Source of the DNA: Aurantibrevibacter litoralis
GTDB taxonomy: Bacteria > Bacteroidota > Bacteroidia > Flavobacteriales > Flavobacteriaceae
Length of the DNA stretch: 64,000 nucleotides
NCBI RefSeq assembly: GCF_034651555.1
Contig: NZ_JAYEEQ010000002.1
Coordinates: 62,001 to 126,000 of the forward strand
Direction of reading: 5' to 3'
Shown here: piece by piece, positions 52,003 through 61,254 of the stretch
Layout of the letters: each line of letters opens with the position of its first letter
Numbering within the stretch: the stretch's first letter is position 1
Notes under the pieces: model-generated
What the model was told of the DNA's origin: nothing
The model's input: only the letters and a program-made list of their open reading frames with translations
Database searches by the model: none
Position numbers and translations under genes: made by a program

Positions 52003-53784
52003 GTGTTATCCAAAGGAAGCATATTGAAAAATATAGGGATCAACTTAAAGAAACTGGACCGAGTCGTATTTTGGATTTCACTTGTGGGTCTCCTTGCTAT
52101 AATCACAAATATCGGATTTTCGCAAACGCTAATCTCGCAACCCTTTTTAGACGGATTTTACTTTCTTATTCTAGGTTTGGGTATCATTACCACCGTGGTG
52201 CGATATCTAAAAAACAACTTATTACGAAAACGCAAGGTTTTTATTTTTGATTTACTCTCTATTTGTTTCACGCTTTGGCTCTGCTATTTGTACCTATTTG
52301 TTGGGGTACCATTTACTACCGACCTCATTCTGGAAAATCCTATATGGCTAAAAATTGCAGTGCTATTTACCTTTATTCGTGAGTTTTCCGAACTCAGAAT
52401 AAATTTTAAGCGAACCATCCTAAATCCGGCGCAATTATTCATTTTAAGTTTTTTGATCCTTATTTTTGCGGGCTCTTTACTATTACTATTACCCAATGCC
52501 ACCTATAGCGGCATATCGTATCTAGATGCCTTGTTTACGGCTACCAGTGCCGTTTGTGTTACGGGGTTGATAGTTGTAGATACCGCCACACATTTTACTT
52601 TTTTCGGGCAGACCATCATCATGATTCTTATTCAGCTTGGCGGTTTGGGCATTTTAACTTTTGCTAGTTATTTCAGTTTCTTTTTTAGGGGAGGCACCTC
52701 CTATGAAAATCAAATTACATTAAGCGACATGACCAGTTCTCGGAAATTGAGCGATGTATTTTCTACTTTAAAATACATTATTCTTATCACCTTTGGTATT
52801 GAATTGTTTTCCGCTATTTTAATATACAGCAGTATTGATGCCAAGGCTTTTGGCTCTCAAACAGAACAACTGTTCTTTTCCGTTTTTCATGCTATTTCTG
52901 CTTTTTGTAACGCCGGGTTTTCAACCTTAACCAACAGTATGTACGAGACCGGTTATCGGTTTAATTATTATTTACAATTAATAATTATCGCAACTTTTGT
53001 ACTTGGCGGGCTAGGCTTTCCTATTGTGGTAAATTTACTGAGATACTTAAAGTATAAAATTTCTATGCTGTTTTCTTTTTCGCTCGATAAGCGAATTATC
53101 TACAAACCATGGGTGCTCAATCTTAATAGTAGAATCACCTTAGTCACCACATTAACCATTTCCAGTGTGGCGTTCGTTGCTTTCTACATTTTGGAATATC
53201 ATCACACTTTGGCAGAACACAGTAGTTTTGGAAAAATAGTTACGTCACTTTTTGGTGCTACCACTCCTAGAACCGCAGGGTTTAACAGCATCGATACGGC
53301 AGCCATGACTTTCCCGACACTCATGATGGTTTTTCTGCTTATGTGGATCGGGGCTTCTCCGCAATCTACAGGTGGTGGTATAAAAACGAGCACTTTTGCC
53401 ATTGCCACACTCAATATCCTAAGTCTTGCCAAAGGAAAATCTAGAATCGAAATCTTTAGAAGAGAAATTGCAGATATAACAGTAAAAAGAGCTTTTGCTA
53501 TTATTTCCCTTTCCTTGGTGGTCATCGGCACAGCCATTATGCTCATTTCTATAAGCGATCCTGAAAAAATGTTGATGGCTATTGCTTTTGAATGCTTTTC
53601 TGCCTACAGCACAGTAGGTTTAAGTTTAGGCATTACCGCAGATTTAAGCAGTATTGGCAAAATGGTGATTATCTTTGTTATGTTTGTGGGTCGCATTAGC
53701 ATGCTCTCTTTGGTGATCGCCGTATTTAAAAAAGTAAAACATAAAAATTACAGCTATCCAAAAGAAGAAATTACGATCAATTAA
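52003..53784 (+). CDS. trkH: TrkH/KtrB-type potassium uptake membrane subunit with N-terminal extension
   Basis: A 593-residue cation transporter from a GTG start. The four pore-loop filter segments of TrkH/KtrB are present in order: TSAVCVTGL, SAFCNAGFS, TPRTAGFNS and YSTVGLS, the Gly of each being the K+ filter residue. KtrB-type proteins have about 450 residues; this one has an extra N-terminal ~140 residues with three or four hydrophobic segments before the first core helix. The RCK partner gene lies 163 nt downstream, giving a K+ uptake pair. Confidence 0.92.
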   Translation: MLSKGSILKNIGINLKKLDRVVFWISLVGLLAIITNIGFSQTLISQPFLDGFYFLILGLGIITTVVRYLKNNLLRKRKVFIFDLLSICFTLWLCYLYLFVGVPFTTDLILENPIWLKIAVLFTFIREFSELRINFKRTILNPAQLFILSFLILIFAGSLLLLLPNATYSGISYLDALFTATSAVCVTGLIVVDTATHFTFFGQTIIMILIQLGGLGILTFASYFSFFFRGGTSYENQITLSDMTSSRKLSDVFSTLKYIILITFGIELFSAILIYSSIDAKAFGSQTEQLFFSVFHAISAFCNAGFSTLTNSMYETGYRFNYYLQLIIIATFVLGGLGFPIVVNLLRYLKYKISMLFSFSLDKRIIYKPWVLNLNSRITLVTTLTISSVAFVAFYILEYHHTLAEHSSFGKIVTSLFGATTPRTAGFNSIDTAAMTFPTLMMVFLLMWIGASPQSTGGGIKTSTFAIATLNILSLAKGKSRIEIFRREIADITVKRAFAIISLSLVVIGTAIMLISISDPEKMLMAIAFECFSAYSTVGLSLGITADLSSIGKMVIIFVMFVGRISMLSLVIAVFKKVKHKNYSYPKEEITIN

Positions 53785-53947
53785 CCATCGTACTGCTATT
53801 TATACTAAGTGAAAGATGTGGTTGATGTAGAATGCATCCCGTAATCTAGGTAAAAAATTATATTTTAAAAAGGTGTATTGCGTATTGTTATTTGTGAAGC
53901 TGTTGTCTAATATAGTGTCGTAACATGTTGAATTTAAATTTATTCGT

Positions 53948-54640
53948 GTGAAATATATTATCATAGGATTGGGAAATTTTGGGGCGTCTTTGGCGCAAAA
54001 GTTAACCGAACAAGGAAATGAAGTCATTGGCATAGATACCAACATGTCTAAGGTAGATGCATATAAAGAAAAGATTTCTCATACGATTTGTATGGATGCC
54101 ACAGATGAATTTACGGTTTCGGGACTGCCACTAAAAGAAACAGACATTGTTTTGGTCGCTATTGGCGAAGATCAGGGCGCTAATGTTATGACCACCGCTT
54201 TGTTAAAAAATTTGGAAGTAAAACGTTTAATTAGTCGTGCTATAAATCCTTTACACGAAAAGGTATTGCAAGCCATTGGCGTTGATGAAATTGTGCATCC
54301 TGAGGAAGAAACTGCCGAACGATGGGCAAAAAAATTGTGTCTGAGTAACGTCGTAGATTCCTTTGAACTCAACGATGATTTTAGTATCATAGAAGCCAAA
54401 GTACCGGAAGACTATATAGGAAAAACAGTTCGCGATGTAGGTTTTAGAAAAACCTTCAATATCCTAGCACTTACCGTAATCATAAAAGTGGAAGAAAAAA
54501 GCTTGTTGGGAAAAACGAAAACAGTTTCCAAAATTAAAGGGGTTATTTCGGGCGATTATGTATTGGAAGAAGGAAATATTTTAGTGCTCTACGGCTCCAA
54601 TAAAGACTTACAAAGCTTCCTAAAACAAAAACTGAAGTAA
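53948..54640 (+). CDS. trkA: TrkA/KtrA-type potassium uptake regulatory subunit
   Basis: A 230-residue cytosolic RCK protein: Rossmann domain with GLGNFGASLA near residue 6 and acidic IDTN (nucleotide-binding), then a TrkA-C domain from about 140. It binds nucleotides and gates the TrkH subunit encoded just upstream. Single RCK unit, half the length of E. coli TrkA, so it is of the KtrA/C type. The start is GTG; no ATG upstream in frame. Confidence 0.93.
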   Translation: MKYIIIGLGNFGASLAQKLTEQGNEVIGIDTNMSKVDAYKEKISHTICMDATDEFTVSGLPLKETDIVLVAIGEDQGANVMTTALLKNLEVKRLISRAINPLHEKVLQAIGVDEIVHPEEETAERWAKKLCLSNVVDSFELNDDFSIIEAKVPEDYIGKTVRDVGFRKTFNILALTVIIKVEEKSLLGKTKTVSKIKGVISGDYVLEEGNILVLYGSNKDLQSFLKQKLK

Positions 54641-54681
54641 GCGGCAGGTAAACCTTACAACATTCACTGAGATTTTTGTCC

Positions 54682-55281
54682 CTACAAACTCCAACGGTTG
54701 CCCACATCCGAAAGGGGAATACAAGGCTGATAAGCTCCCGGAATAGGATCGTAAGACAGTACATTTTTCCCAATTTCCTCAGAAGTGGTATACGCCCATA
54801 TACCCATAGATTTTATAGCTCTGTAAAACCCAATAGGCTCCTGCTCCCCTACTGTGGTACCCCAAATTCCGGGATTAAACTTGCCCGAGTTCGCTTCTGC
54901 GGTTTTTAACACGTTTATCTTGTCTGCTTCCTTTAACAAAAAGAAAGGGTTGCCATACTGTTGTTCACATGACGTATTAAAAGCGGCTATGTCTTTTCGC
55001 ATTTTGTCCTGCCCTGCCTCGTCATAGGTTTTTGCAATTACTTTGTCTATAAAAATATCTGACTTCACATCTAATGCTCCCGGTGTTTCTGTTCTGGGCA
55101 AAATAGTGTCTAGCACGCCTGCAATGGTTTTTGCTTCAATTTCTGTAAAAAAAAGTGGTTTCCAATCTAACCTATTTTCTGTTGTACAGGATTCCAATAA
55201 GGAAAAAATTGTAGGTAGGGCTACCGCAGCTCCCGCCAAAAAACCTGTATTTTTAAGTGCATCTCTTCTGTTCATAGCCAT
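54682..55281 (-). CDS. Gluconate 2-dehydrogenase subunit 3-like protein, Tat-exported
   Basis: A 199-residue protein with twin arginines (MNRRDALKNTGFLAGAAVALP) followed by a lipobox-like SLLESC, indicating Tat export and possibly a lipid anchor. The ILPRTETPGALD segment is the family signature of the small subunit that accompanies GMC flavoprotein dehydrogenases. ATG at 55281 overlaps the stop of the GMC gene (TAATG); an ATG six bases on would give the twin-Arg start too. Together they form a periplasmic sugar or alcohol dehydrogenase; substrate unknown. Confidence 0.85.
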   Translation of the reverse strand: MAMNRRDALKNTGFLAGAAVALPTIFSLLESCTTENRLDWKPLFFTEIEAKTIAGVLDTILPRTETPGALDVKSDIFIDKVIAKTYDEAGQDKMRKDIAAFNTSCEQQYGNPFFLLKEADKINVLKTAEANSGKFNPGIWGTTVGEQEPIGFYRAIKSMGIWAYTTSEEIGKNVLSYDPIPGAYQPCIPLSDVGNRWSL

Positions 55282-56981
55282 TAAATATTTTGTTTGTTTA
55301 ACTCCGAAACGGCATGATGGGCTGCTCTCGCTGTAATAGCCATATAGGTCAATGACGGATTTACGCAGGAGGAAGAAGTCATACAAGCGCCATCGGTAAC
55401 AAAAACATTTTTTGCTGCGTGTAGCTGATTAAATCCGTTTAACACAGATGTTTTTGGATCGCGACCCATTCTTGCCGTACCCATTTCATGAACGCCATAG
55501 CCCGGTGGATGGTCATTGTCAAAGCCCATCACGTCTTTTAACCCAACCCTTTCCAGCATCACTACGGCATCTTCTTGAATTTGCTTGTTCAACGCTTTTT
55601 CATTTGCCTTAAACTCGGCATCGATAGACAATGTGGGTTGGCCCCATTTATCTAATACCTCCTTGTTTAAATACACTTGATTGTCGTGATACGGCAGGCA
55701 TTCTGCAAAACCCGTTATAAAAAATTCCCATGGTCCGGGTTTTAGGATGCTATCTTTGTATTCGGCTCCAAAGGCTTCAATATTGGCTGCATTGCCACCA
55801 CGGTAACCCCCACCCTGATATCCAAAACCTCGTAGAAATTTGTCCGATTTCGATTTTTCGTCTACGTTTACATATCGTGGTATGTAAATACCGTTAGGTC
55901 TTCTTCCTTTATAATATTTATCGTCAAACCCTTCCACTTTCCCTATGGCACCCACGCGGTAGGTATGGTCCATGAGGTTGTGACCCAATTCTCCACTGTC
56001 ATTTCCCAGACCATTCTCAAAACGGCTCGAAATAGAATTCAATAAAATTTGAGTGGTACTCAACGTAGACGCATTGACAAAAATAATTTTGGCCTGATAT
56101 TCAATATCTTCATTGGTTTCTGCATCAATGATGCGCACCCCTGTTGCTTTGCCCTTTTTGTCGTCATAAATTACAGACTGCACAATAGAATAGGGTCTTA
56201 TAGTGAGATTTCCGGTTGCATTGGCCGCCGGCAGTGTAACTGCGTTGCTACTAAAATAGGCTCCATACGGACATCCTCGACTACATCGATTCCTGTTCTG
56301 ACATTGACCTCTGCCATTTAAAGGCTCAGTTAAATGTGCCACTCTTCCGATGGTTAAATTTCTTCCGGGAAAATCTTTTTCCAAACGTGCTTTAACATGT
56401 TTTTCAACGCAATTAAGCTCCATAGGAGGAAGAAAATGACTATCCGGCAATTGGGGAAGTCCCAGTGCTTCACCACTTATGCCGGCAAACTTTTCTACGT
56501 AGGTATACCAAGGCTCAATATCCTTATACCGAATAGGCCAATCTACACCATAACCGTCTTTTGCATTTGCTTCAAAATCTAAATCGCTCCATCGGTAAGT
56601 TTGTTTTCCCCATAATAAGGATTTTCCTCCCATTTGGTGGCCTCTGAGCCATAGAAAGGGTTTTACTTCGGTATAGGGATTGGCCTCATCATCTGCCCAA
56701 AAATGCTCCGTATCCAAACCTACCCAACCGGAACGCCCATTCTTATAATGCTTCTTTTTCTGTTCCGGAGTTAGTCCACCACGGAGTTCCATATCCCACG
56801 GATCCCAATTCATAGTGGGGTAATCTACTACGTGTTCCACAATAGGACCCCGTTCTAAGACCAAGGTTTTAAGCCCCTTTTCGCAAAGTTCTTTGGCAGC
56901 CCATCCGCCACTAATTCCAGAACCTATAACAATAGCGTCGTAGGTATGTTCTTTTTTTGCTGAAGTATTATAATTTGCCAT
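55281..56981 (-). CDS. GMC family oxidoreductase
   Basis: A 566-residue FAD flavoprotein with GSGISGG near residue 20 and the C-terminal VFVTDGACMTSSSCVNPSLT segment typical of GMC enzymes. A cysteine-containing RNRCSRGCPYGA stretch lies near 250. No signal peptide of its own; it may be carried by the Tat signal of its partner subunit encoded next. The pair resembles gluconate 2-dehydrogenase-like dehydrogenases that deliver electrons to the respiratory chain, but no cytochrome c subunit gene is adjacent. Substrate unknown. Confidence 0.88.
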   Translation of the reverse strand: MANYNTSAKKEHTYDAIVIGSGISGGWAAKELCEKGLKTLVLERGPIVEHVVDYPTMNWDPWDMELRGGLTPEQKKKHYKNGRSGWVGLDTEHFWADDEANPYTEVKPFLWLRGHQMGGKSLLWGKQTYRWSDLDFEANAKDGYGVDWPIRYKDIEPWYTYVEKFAGISGEALGLPQLPDSHFLPPMELNCVEKHVKARLEKDFPGRNLTIGRVAHLTEPLNGRGQCQNRNRCSRGCPYGAYFSSNAVTLPAANATGNLTIRPYSIVQSVIYDDKKGKATGVRIIDAETNEDIEYQAKIIFVNASTLSTTQILLNSISSRFENGLGNDSGELGHNLMDHTYRVGAIGKVEGFDDKYYKGRRPNGIYIPRYVNVDEKSKSDKFLRGFGYQGGGYRGGNAANIEAFGAEYKDSILKPGPWEFFITGFAECLPYHDNQVYLNKEVLDKWGQPTLSIDAEFKANEKALNKQIQEDAVVMLERVGLKDVMGFDNDHPPGYGVHEMGTARMGRDPKTSVLNGFNQLHAAKNVFVTDGACMTSSSCVNPSLTYMAITARAAHHAVSELNKQNI

Positions 56982-57139
56982 TTAAAATTGATATCATTTC
57001 GAATGGACAAGATAAAAATAATATTCTATAATTTTCTTAGATTAACAGAATATAACATAAGAACAAAAGCGAGGTTAGAAACGTACATATTTTATTTCGT
57101 ATGAAGTTTTTCTCTTATACGCTCTGAAGCGTAGGTATT

Positions 57140-58084
57140 TTAGATTTTTTTCAAAGTGTCTATCGCCCGGTTGAATTCTGATACGAGATCGGCGACAATG
57201 GTTGCCGCCGGCTTAATATCGTGAATTAAGGCCGCCACTTGGCCAATTTCGAGCTCTCCTTCCTCCATATCCCCGTGAAACATACCTCTTTTTGCCCGAC
57301 CTCTGCCTAAATGAGCACGCAGTTCTTCTGTACCAGCTCCTTTGGCGTAAAGTCCTTGAATATCATGGTAAAATTTATTTTTAAGGAGTCGCACCGGAGT
57401 GAGCTCCTTTAGCGTGAGCTGGGTATCCCCTTCCCCTGCTTCTACTACTTTTTGTTTGAATAAAGCGTGTGAAGCGGCTTCCGTACAGGCCACAAATCGG
57501 CTACCAATCTGAACCCCATCGGCACCCAATACTAAGGCTGCCAGCATGGCTTTACCGGTAGCAATACCACCCGCCGCAATGAGCGGTATTTCTATTTTTT
57601 CCTTCACAGAAGGTAGTAAGGTCATGGTCGTTGTTTCTTCTCTTCCATTATGGCCTCCGGCCTCAAAACCTTCGGCAACAACCGCGTCTACACCGGCATC
57701 TTGTGCTTTAATCGCAAATTTTACGCTACTAACCACATGAACGACTTTTACGCCGTTTTCTTTTAGAATTGAAGTCCATGTCTTTGGATTTCCCGCCGAA
57801 GTAAATACCGTAGGCACTTCTAAGTCTAAAATAACTTCCATCAACTTTTCTATATCCGGATAGAGCAAAGGAACGTTAACCCCAAAAGGGTTAGTAGTGG
57901 CTTGTTTGCATTTTAGGATATGCTCTCGCAGCACCTCAGGATACATAGAACCTGCCCCAAGGAGGCCCAAACCTCCTGCATTAGAAACCGCCGAAGCCAA
58001 CCGCCAACCGCTCGTCCAAACCATCCCAGCCTGAATGATAGGGTATGTAATGCCAAAAAGTTGGGTAATTCTATTTGTTTTCAA
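57140..58084 (-). CDS. Nitronate monooxygenase-like FMN enzyme
   Basis: A 314-residue TIM-barrel flavoprotein. The NAGGLGLLGAG segment near residue 35, GFEAGGHNGREE with the catalytic-type His near 145, and GGIATGKAMLAALVLGADGVQIGSRF near 175 match the 2-nitropropane dioxygenase/nitronate monooxygenase family. It may instead be an enoyl-ACP reductase FabK-like branch member; no acyl-lipid gene context decides. The start ATG overlaps the S8 protease stop by 4 nt. Confidence 0.82.
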   Translation of the reverse strand: MKTNRITQLFGITYPIIQAGMVWTSGWRLASAVSNAGGLGLLGAGSMYPEVLREHILKCKQATTNPFGVNVPLLYPDIEKLMEVILDLEVPTVFTSAGNPKTWTSILKENGVKVVHVVSSVKFAIKAQDAGVDAVVAEGFEAGGHNGREETTTMTLLPSVKEKIEIPLIAAGGIATGKAMLAALVLGADGVQIGSRFVACTEAASHALFKQKVVEAGEGDTQLTLKELTPVRLLKNKFYHDIQGLYAKGAGTEELRAHLGRGRAKRGMFHGDMEEGELEIGQVAALIHDIKPAATIVADLVSEFNRAIDTLKKI

Positions 58085-59742
58085 TTTTTGATAAACTTAA
58101 ATTTTTTAATTCCTTCCGAACCCTCCACATGTACAATATACAATGCATTGCTCAGTTGTACTACGGGTATTTCATTATCGCCTTGGGTAAGTTGTTTTTG
58201 CAAAACCAGCTTTCCGTAAATATCAAAAACAGTAACCAAATGCGCACCTAAAGTGCTTGTTAACTGAATAGTTATAGCTTGGTTTCCCGGGTTGGGAAAT
58301 ATAAATATCGTAGCATTATCTGAAATTTCTGGAACTTGGGGAACCACAGGTATTTCAGGAGGTTCCAATGCGCTAAGAGCGGTTTCAAAATTAGGAATTC
58401 CAAACCCCATTTGACTGGTTGGATTGGTATAAAGAGATGAACTTTCACGAACTAACTGCATTAGTTCCAAATTGGATTTGTCGGGAAAAGCCTGCCATAA
58501 ACAGGCCATGGCACCGGCTAAAATGGGTGAAGCAAAGGACGTACCATTGGCAGTTCCTACGGAATTATTCGTGGTAATTATGGCAGCATTAACTCCCATT
58601 GCCATGCCATCTGGTTTTATCCTTCCATCGGCATTAGGCCCTCTGGAACTAAAACCGGCATAATTGCCCATGGCATTTACCGCGCCTACTGCAAACACAT
58701 TGGCATCTGCTGGAGCCGTAATAATGTTCCATGTAGCCGATGCTCCCGTATTGCCCGCAGAAACAACCACCAACATGCCCTTTTCTGTAGCTGTAGTAGC
58801 TCCCTTAGAGATAAAAGTCGTTTGTCCGTCCATTTGAGCCGGAGTATAATTATAAGCCGGGTTATCGAACGTACTATAACCTAAGGAGGTGTTGATAAGG
58901 TTGACCCCCAAACTATCCGCCCGTTCGGCAGCTTCTACCCAATAACTTTCTTCTACCGGGGTTTCTGTGGCTACATCTTCGGTGCGAAACAAAATATATG
59001 CGGCATCGGGAGCGGTTCCTACAAATTGATTTTCAATAAATCCCGCCATATCAGATAGTACGTTGGTACCGTGACCATCGCCGGAAGATCGGAAAATATC
59101 CTGAGTTCTATCCACAAAATCGTAACCGCCCAAGAGCTTATTTTGCGATCGCAAACGTTCGAAAGCACCTAATTGATCTACATTTGGGAATCCTCCGTCC
59201 ATAACGGCTATCCAAATACCATCACCTGTAAAATCTGCCACATGCAATACATTGGTTTTCAGTTGTTTTACCTGAGTTTCGGTACTTCCATAATTGTAAT
59301 TGACTTCAACTTGTTTTGTTTTTTCGGTATGATTGTCCGGTAGCTTTCGATACGAAAATACCGCTTGTTGCTTAGCATTTAAACGCTTATCCGCAAAATC
59401 GATTCTAGCTATAAAAGGCAAGGTTTTAAGGGCTTCTATAACCGAAATGGCACCTGTAACATGGGCGCAATTGAACCATTTTGACTTTGCTTTTACAGTA
59501 ATTCCATTTTGTGATTTGAGTTCCGCTATATAATTTTCATTTACGGGAACATCACTTTCATCAATTGCAATAGCAAACTTAGCCTTTCGTTGCAAAGCGC
59601 GTTCCGAAAGAATACTCATTGGGTTATTTAGTGCAAAATCAACATTGTCCTTGTCGGTAAAATAAACCCAAGCATGTTCTTGGGAAAAGGTAGCCGTTGT
59701 GCAGCATACCAAAAGAAGAAATGTGCCTTTAAGCTTTTGCAT
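58081..59742 (-). CDS. Secreted S8 (subtilisin-like) serine protease with type IX sorting domain
   Basis: A 553-residue subtilase: signal peptide (LLLVCCTTATFS), an N-terminal propeptide-like region, and the catalytic Asp near residue 182 (AVMDGGFP), His near 222 (GDGHGTN) and Ser near 405 (NGTSFASP). The last ~75 residues are a type A T9SS C-terminal domain (IFPNPGNQAI...FKFIKN), which directs export across the outer membrane. It lies between mnmA (3 nt upstream) and the nitronate monooxygenase gene (overlap), an odd place for a secreted protease. Confidence 0.92.
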   Translation of the reverse strand: MQKLKGTFLLLVCCTTATFSQEHAWVYFTDKDNVDFALNNPMSILSERALQRKAKFAIAIDESDVPVNENYIAELKSQNGITVKAKSKWFNCAHVTGAISVIEALKTLPFIARIDFADKRLNAKQQAVFSYRKLPDNHTEKTKQVEVNYNYGSTETQVKQLKTNVLHVADFTGDGIWIAVMDGGFPNVDQLGAFERLRSQNKLLGGYDFVDRTQDIFRSSGDGHGTNVLSDMAGFIENQFVGTAPDAAYILFRTEDVATETPVEESYWVEAAERADSLGVNLINTSLGYSTFDNPAYNYTPAQMDGQTTFISKGATTATEKGMLVVVSAGNTGASATWNIITAPADANVFAVGAVNAMGNYAGFSSRGPNADGRIKPDGMAMGVNAAIITTNNSVGTANGTSFASPILAGAMACLWQAFPDKSNLELMQLVRESSSLYTNPTSQMGFGIPNFETALSALEPPEIPVVPQVPEISDNATIFIFPNPGNQAITIQLTSTLGAHLVTVFDIYGKLVLQKQLTQGDNEIPVVQLSNALYIVHVEGSEGIKKFKFIKN

Positions 59743-59745
59743 AGG

Positions 59746-60936
59746 TTAGGAAATTACACCGGAACCAATTAGCTCGTCTTGGATATACCAAGCTACAAAC
59801 TGCCCTTCGGTAATGGCCGATTGCTGCGCCTCGAAATCTACATAAAGTCCGCCCTCTACCCGATAAAGGGTGGCTTTTTGCAAAGGTTGTCGGTATCTAA
59901 TTCGTGCCTGTACCTCTAGAGTTTCATCTACAGCTAAGGCCAAATCGGTACGCACCCAATGAAGTTCATCATGGGCTACAAAAAGTGTTTTCCGGTATAA
60001 ACCCGGGTGATTTTTGCCCTGACCGGTGTATATCACATTCTCTTCTACATCGGTATCAATAACAAAGAGAGGTTCTTTGGTACCACCCACATCCAAACCC
60101 TTGCGTTGTCCTTTGGTAAAATAATGTGCACCTTGATGAGTACCGACTACTTTTCCGTCTGTTGGTTGGTACTCCGCTTTTCGGGATAAAAACGCTAACT
60201 CCTCGGCTTTGTTGCTAAATACATGCATCCCCTTCGGGTACTGGTCCCATGTAGTAGGGATCTCTACGATAACACCACTTTTTGGACTAAGTTTTTGCTG
60301 TAAAAAATCGGGTAGCCTAACTTTCCCTATAAAGCAAAGGCCTTGCGAATCCTTTTTATCTGCCGTAATTAATTGGTTTGCCGCTGCAATATTTCGCACC
60401 TCCGGCTTGCTAAGTTCTCCTAGCGGAAACAAACTTTTCGCAAGTTGTTCCTGAGAAAGCTGGCATAAAAAATAAGATTGATCTTTGTTATCATCAACCC
60501 CGGCAAGGAGCTGATAGGTTTCCGAACCGTCTGCATGCTTCAAAATCCCTTTCCGACAATAATGGCCGGTGGCTACATAATCTGCACCAAGTTGTAACGC
60601 CATTTTTAAAAAGACATCAAACTTTATCTCCCTATTGCACAACACATCCGGATTAGGCGTTCTTCCCTTTTCATACTCCCGAAACATATAATCTACAATC
60701 CGTTCTTTGTAAACGGCACTTAAGTCTACCGTTTGAAACGGGATACCTAATTTTTCGGCCACTATTAAGGCATCATTACTATCTTCTAACCATGGGCATT
60801 CTTTGGAAATTGTCACAGAATCATCATGCCAATTCTTCATAAAAAGGCCTATCACCTCATACCCCTGTTCTTTTAAAAGATAGGCCGCTACACTAGAATC
60901 TACACCTCCCGAGAGGCCAACTACCACTTTTTTCAT
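59746..60936 (-). CDS. mnmA: tRNA 2-thiouridylase MnmA
   Basis: Makes the s2 group of 2-thiouridine at the wobble position of Glu, Gln and Lys tRNAs. The PP-loop motif GLSGGVDSSVA is at residues 9-19, the catalytic Cys pair is in VLCNREIKF and GLCFIGK, and the family C-terminal beta-barrel is present. The start at 60936 (MKKVVVGLSGGVDSS) fits the family; a longer reading to 60966 adds ten residues. First gene of the run mnmA-S8 protease-nitronate monooxygenase. Confidence 0.94.
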   Translation of the reverse strand: MKKVVVGLSGGVDSSVAAYLLKEQGYEVIGLFMKNWHDDSVTISKECPWLEDSNDALIVAEKLGIPFQTVDLSAVYKERIVDYMFREYEKGRTPNPDVLCNREIKFDVFLKMALQLGADYVATGHYCRKGILKHADGSETYQLLAGVDDNKDQSYFLCQLSQEQLAKSLFPLGELSKPEVRNIAAANQLITADKKDSQGLCFIGKVRLPDFLQQKLSPKSGVIVEIPTTWDQYPKGMHVFSNKAEELAFLSRKAEYQPTDGKVVGTHQGAHYFTKGQRKGLDVGGTKEPLFVIDTDVEENVIYTGQGKNHPGLYRKTLFVAHDELHWVRTDLALAVDETLEVQARIRYRQPLQKATLYRVEGGLYVDFEAQQSAITEGQFVAWYIQDELIGSGVIS

Positions 60937-61254
60937 CTGTACACAAAACTTCAAGCCTTTGATCAAGCTTTATTTGTATGGCTATTTTTTTTAAACGCCA
61001 TTATGAGCCTTCATGATTTTAATTGCTACCACAAAAATATGAAATTTGATAATGCTGAAAGCTAGGAATTAAGAAGACCTTAGTATTTGGCGCAAAGCCA
61101 TTTGCCATACACGGGAAAAGGAAATGTGGTTTCGAGAAAACATAGAAATAAATTGTAGCATTTGAAGCAACCCTGAGCACAAATTGTATCTTTACTTTAT
61201 TATGCAATTTATTCCTTAAACTTTACGCTATTGGCGAACTAAACGAACCTTAAA
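60937..61254. other. Gene-free gap between mnmA and the first fasciclin gene
   Basis: A 318-nt AT-rich divergent intergenic region. A TATCTTTA near 61191 is a 7-of-8 match to the -7 consensus, about 55 nt before the fasciclin start. No other element or reading frame was convincing. Confidence 0.5.

Noticed and set aside
5675..54640. One coordinated defence or mobile island in the window
   Set aside because: No toxin-antitoxin, restriction, CRISPR, transposase or phage genes; the genes are mostly housekeeping with conserved flavobacterial neighbourhoods.
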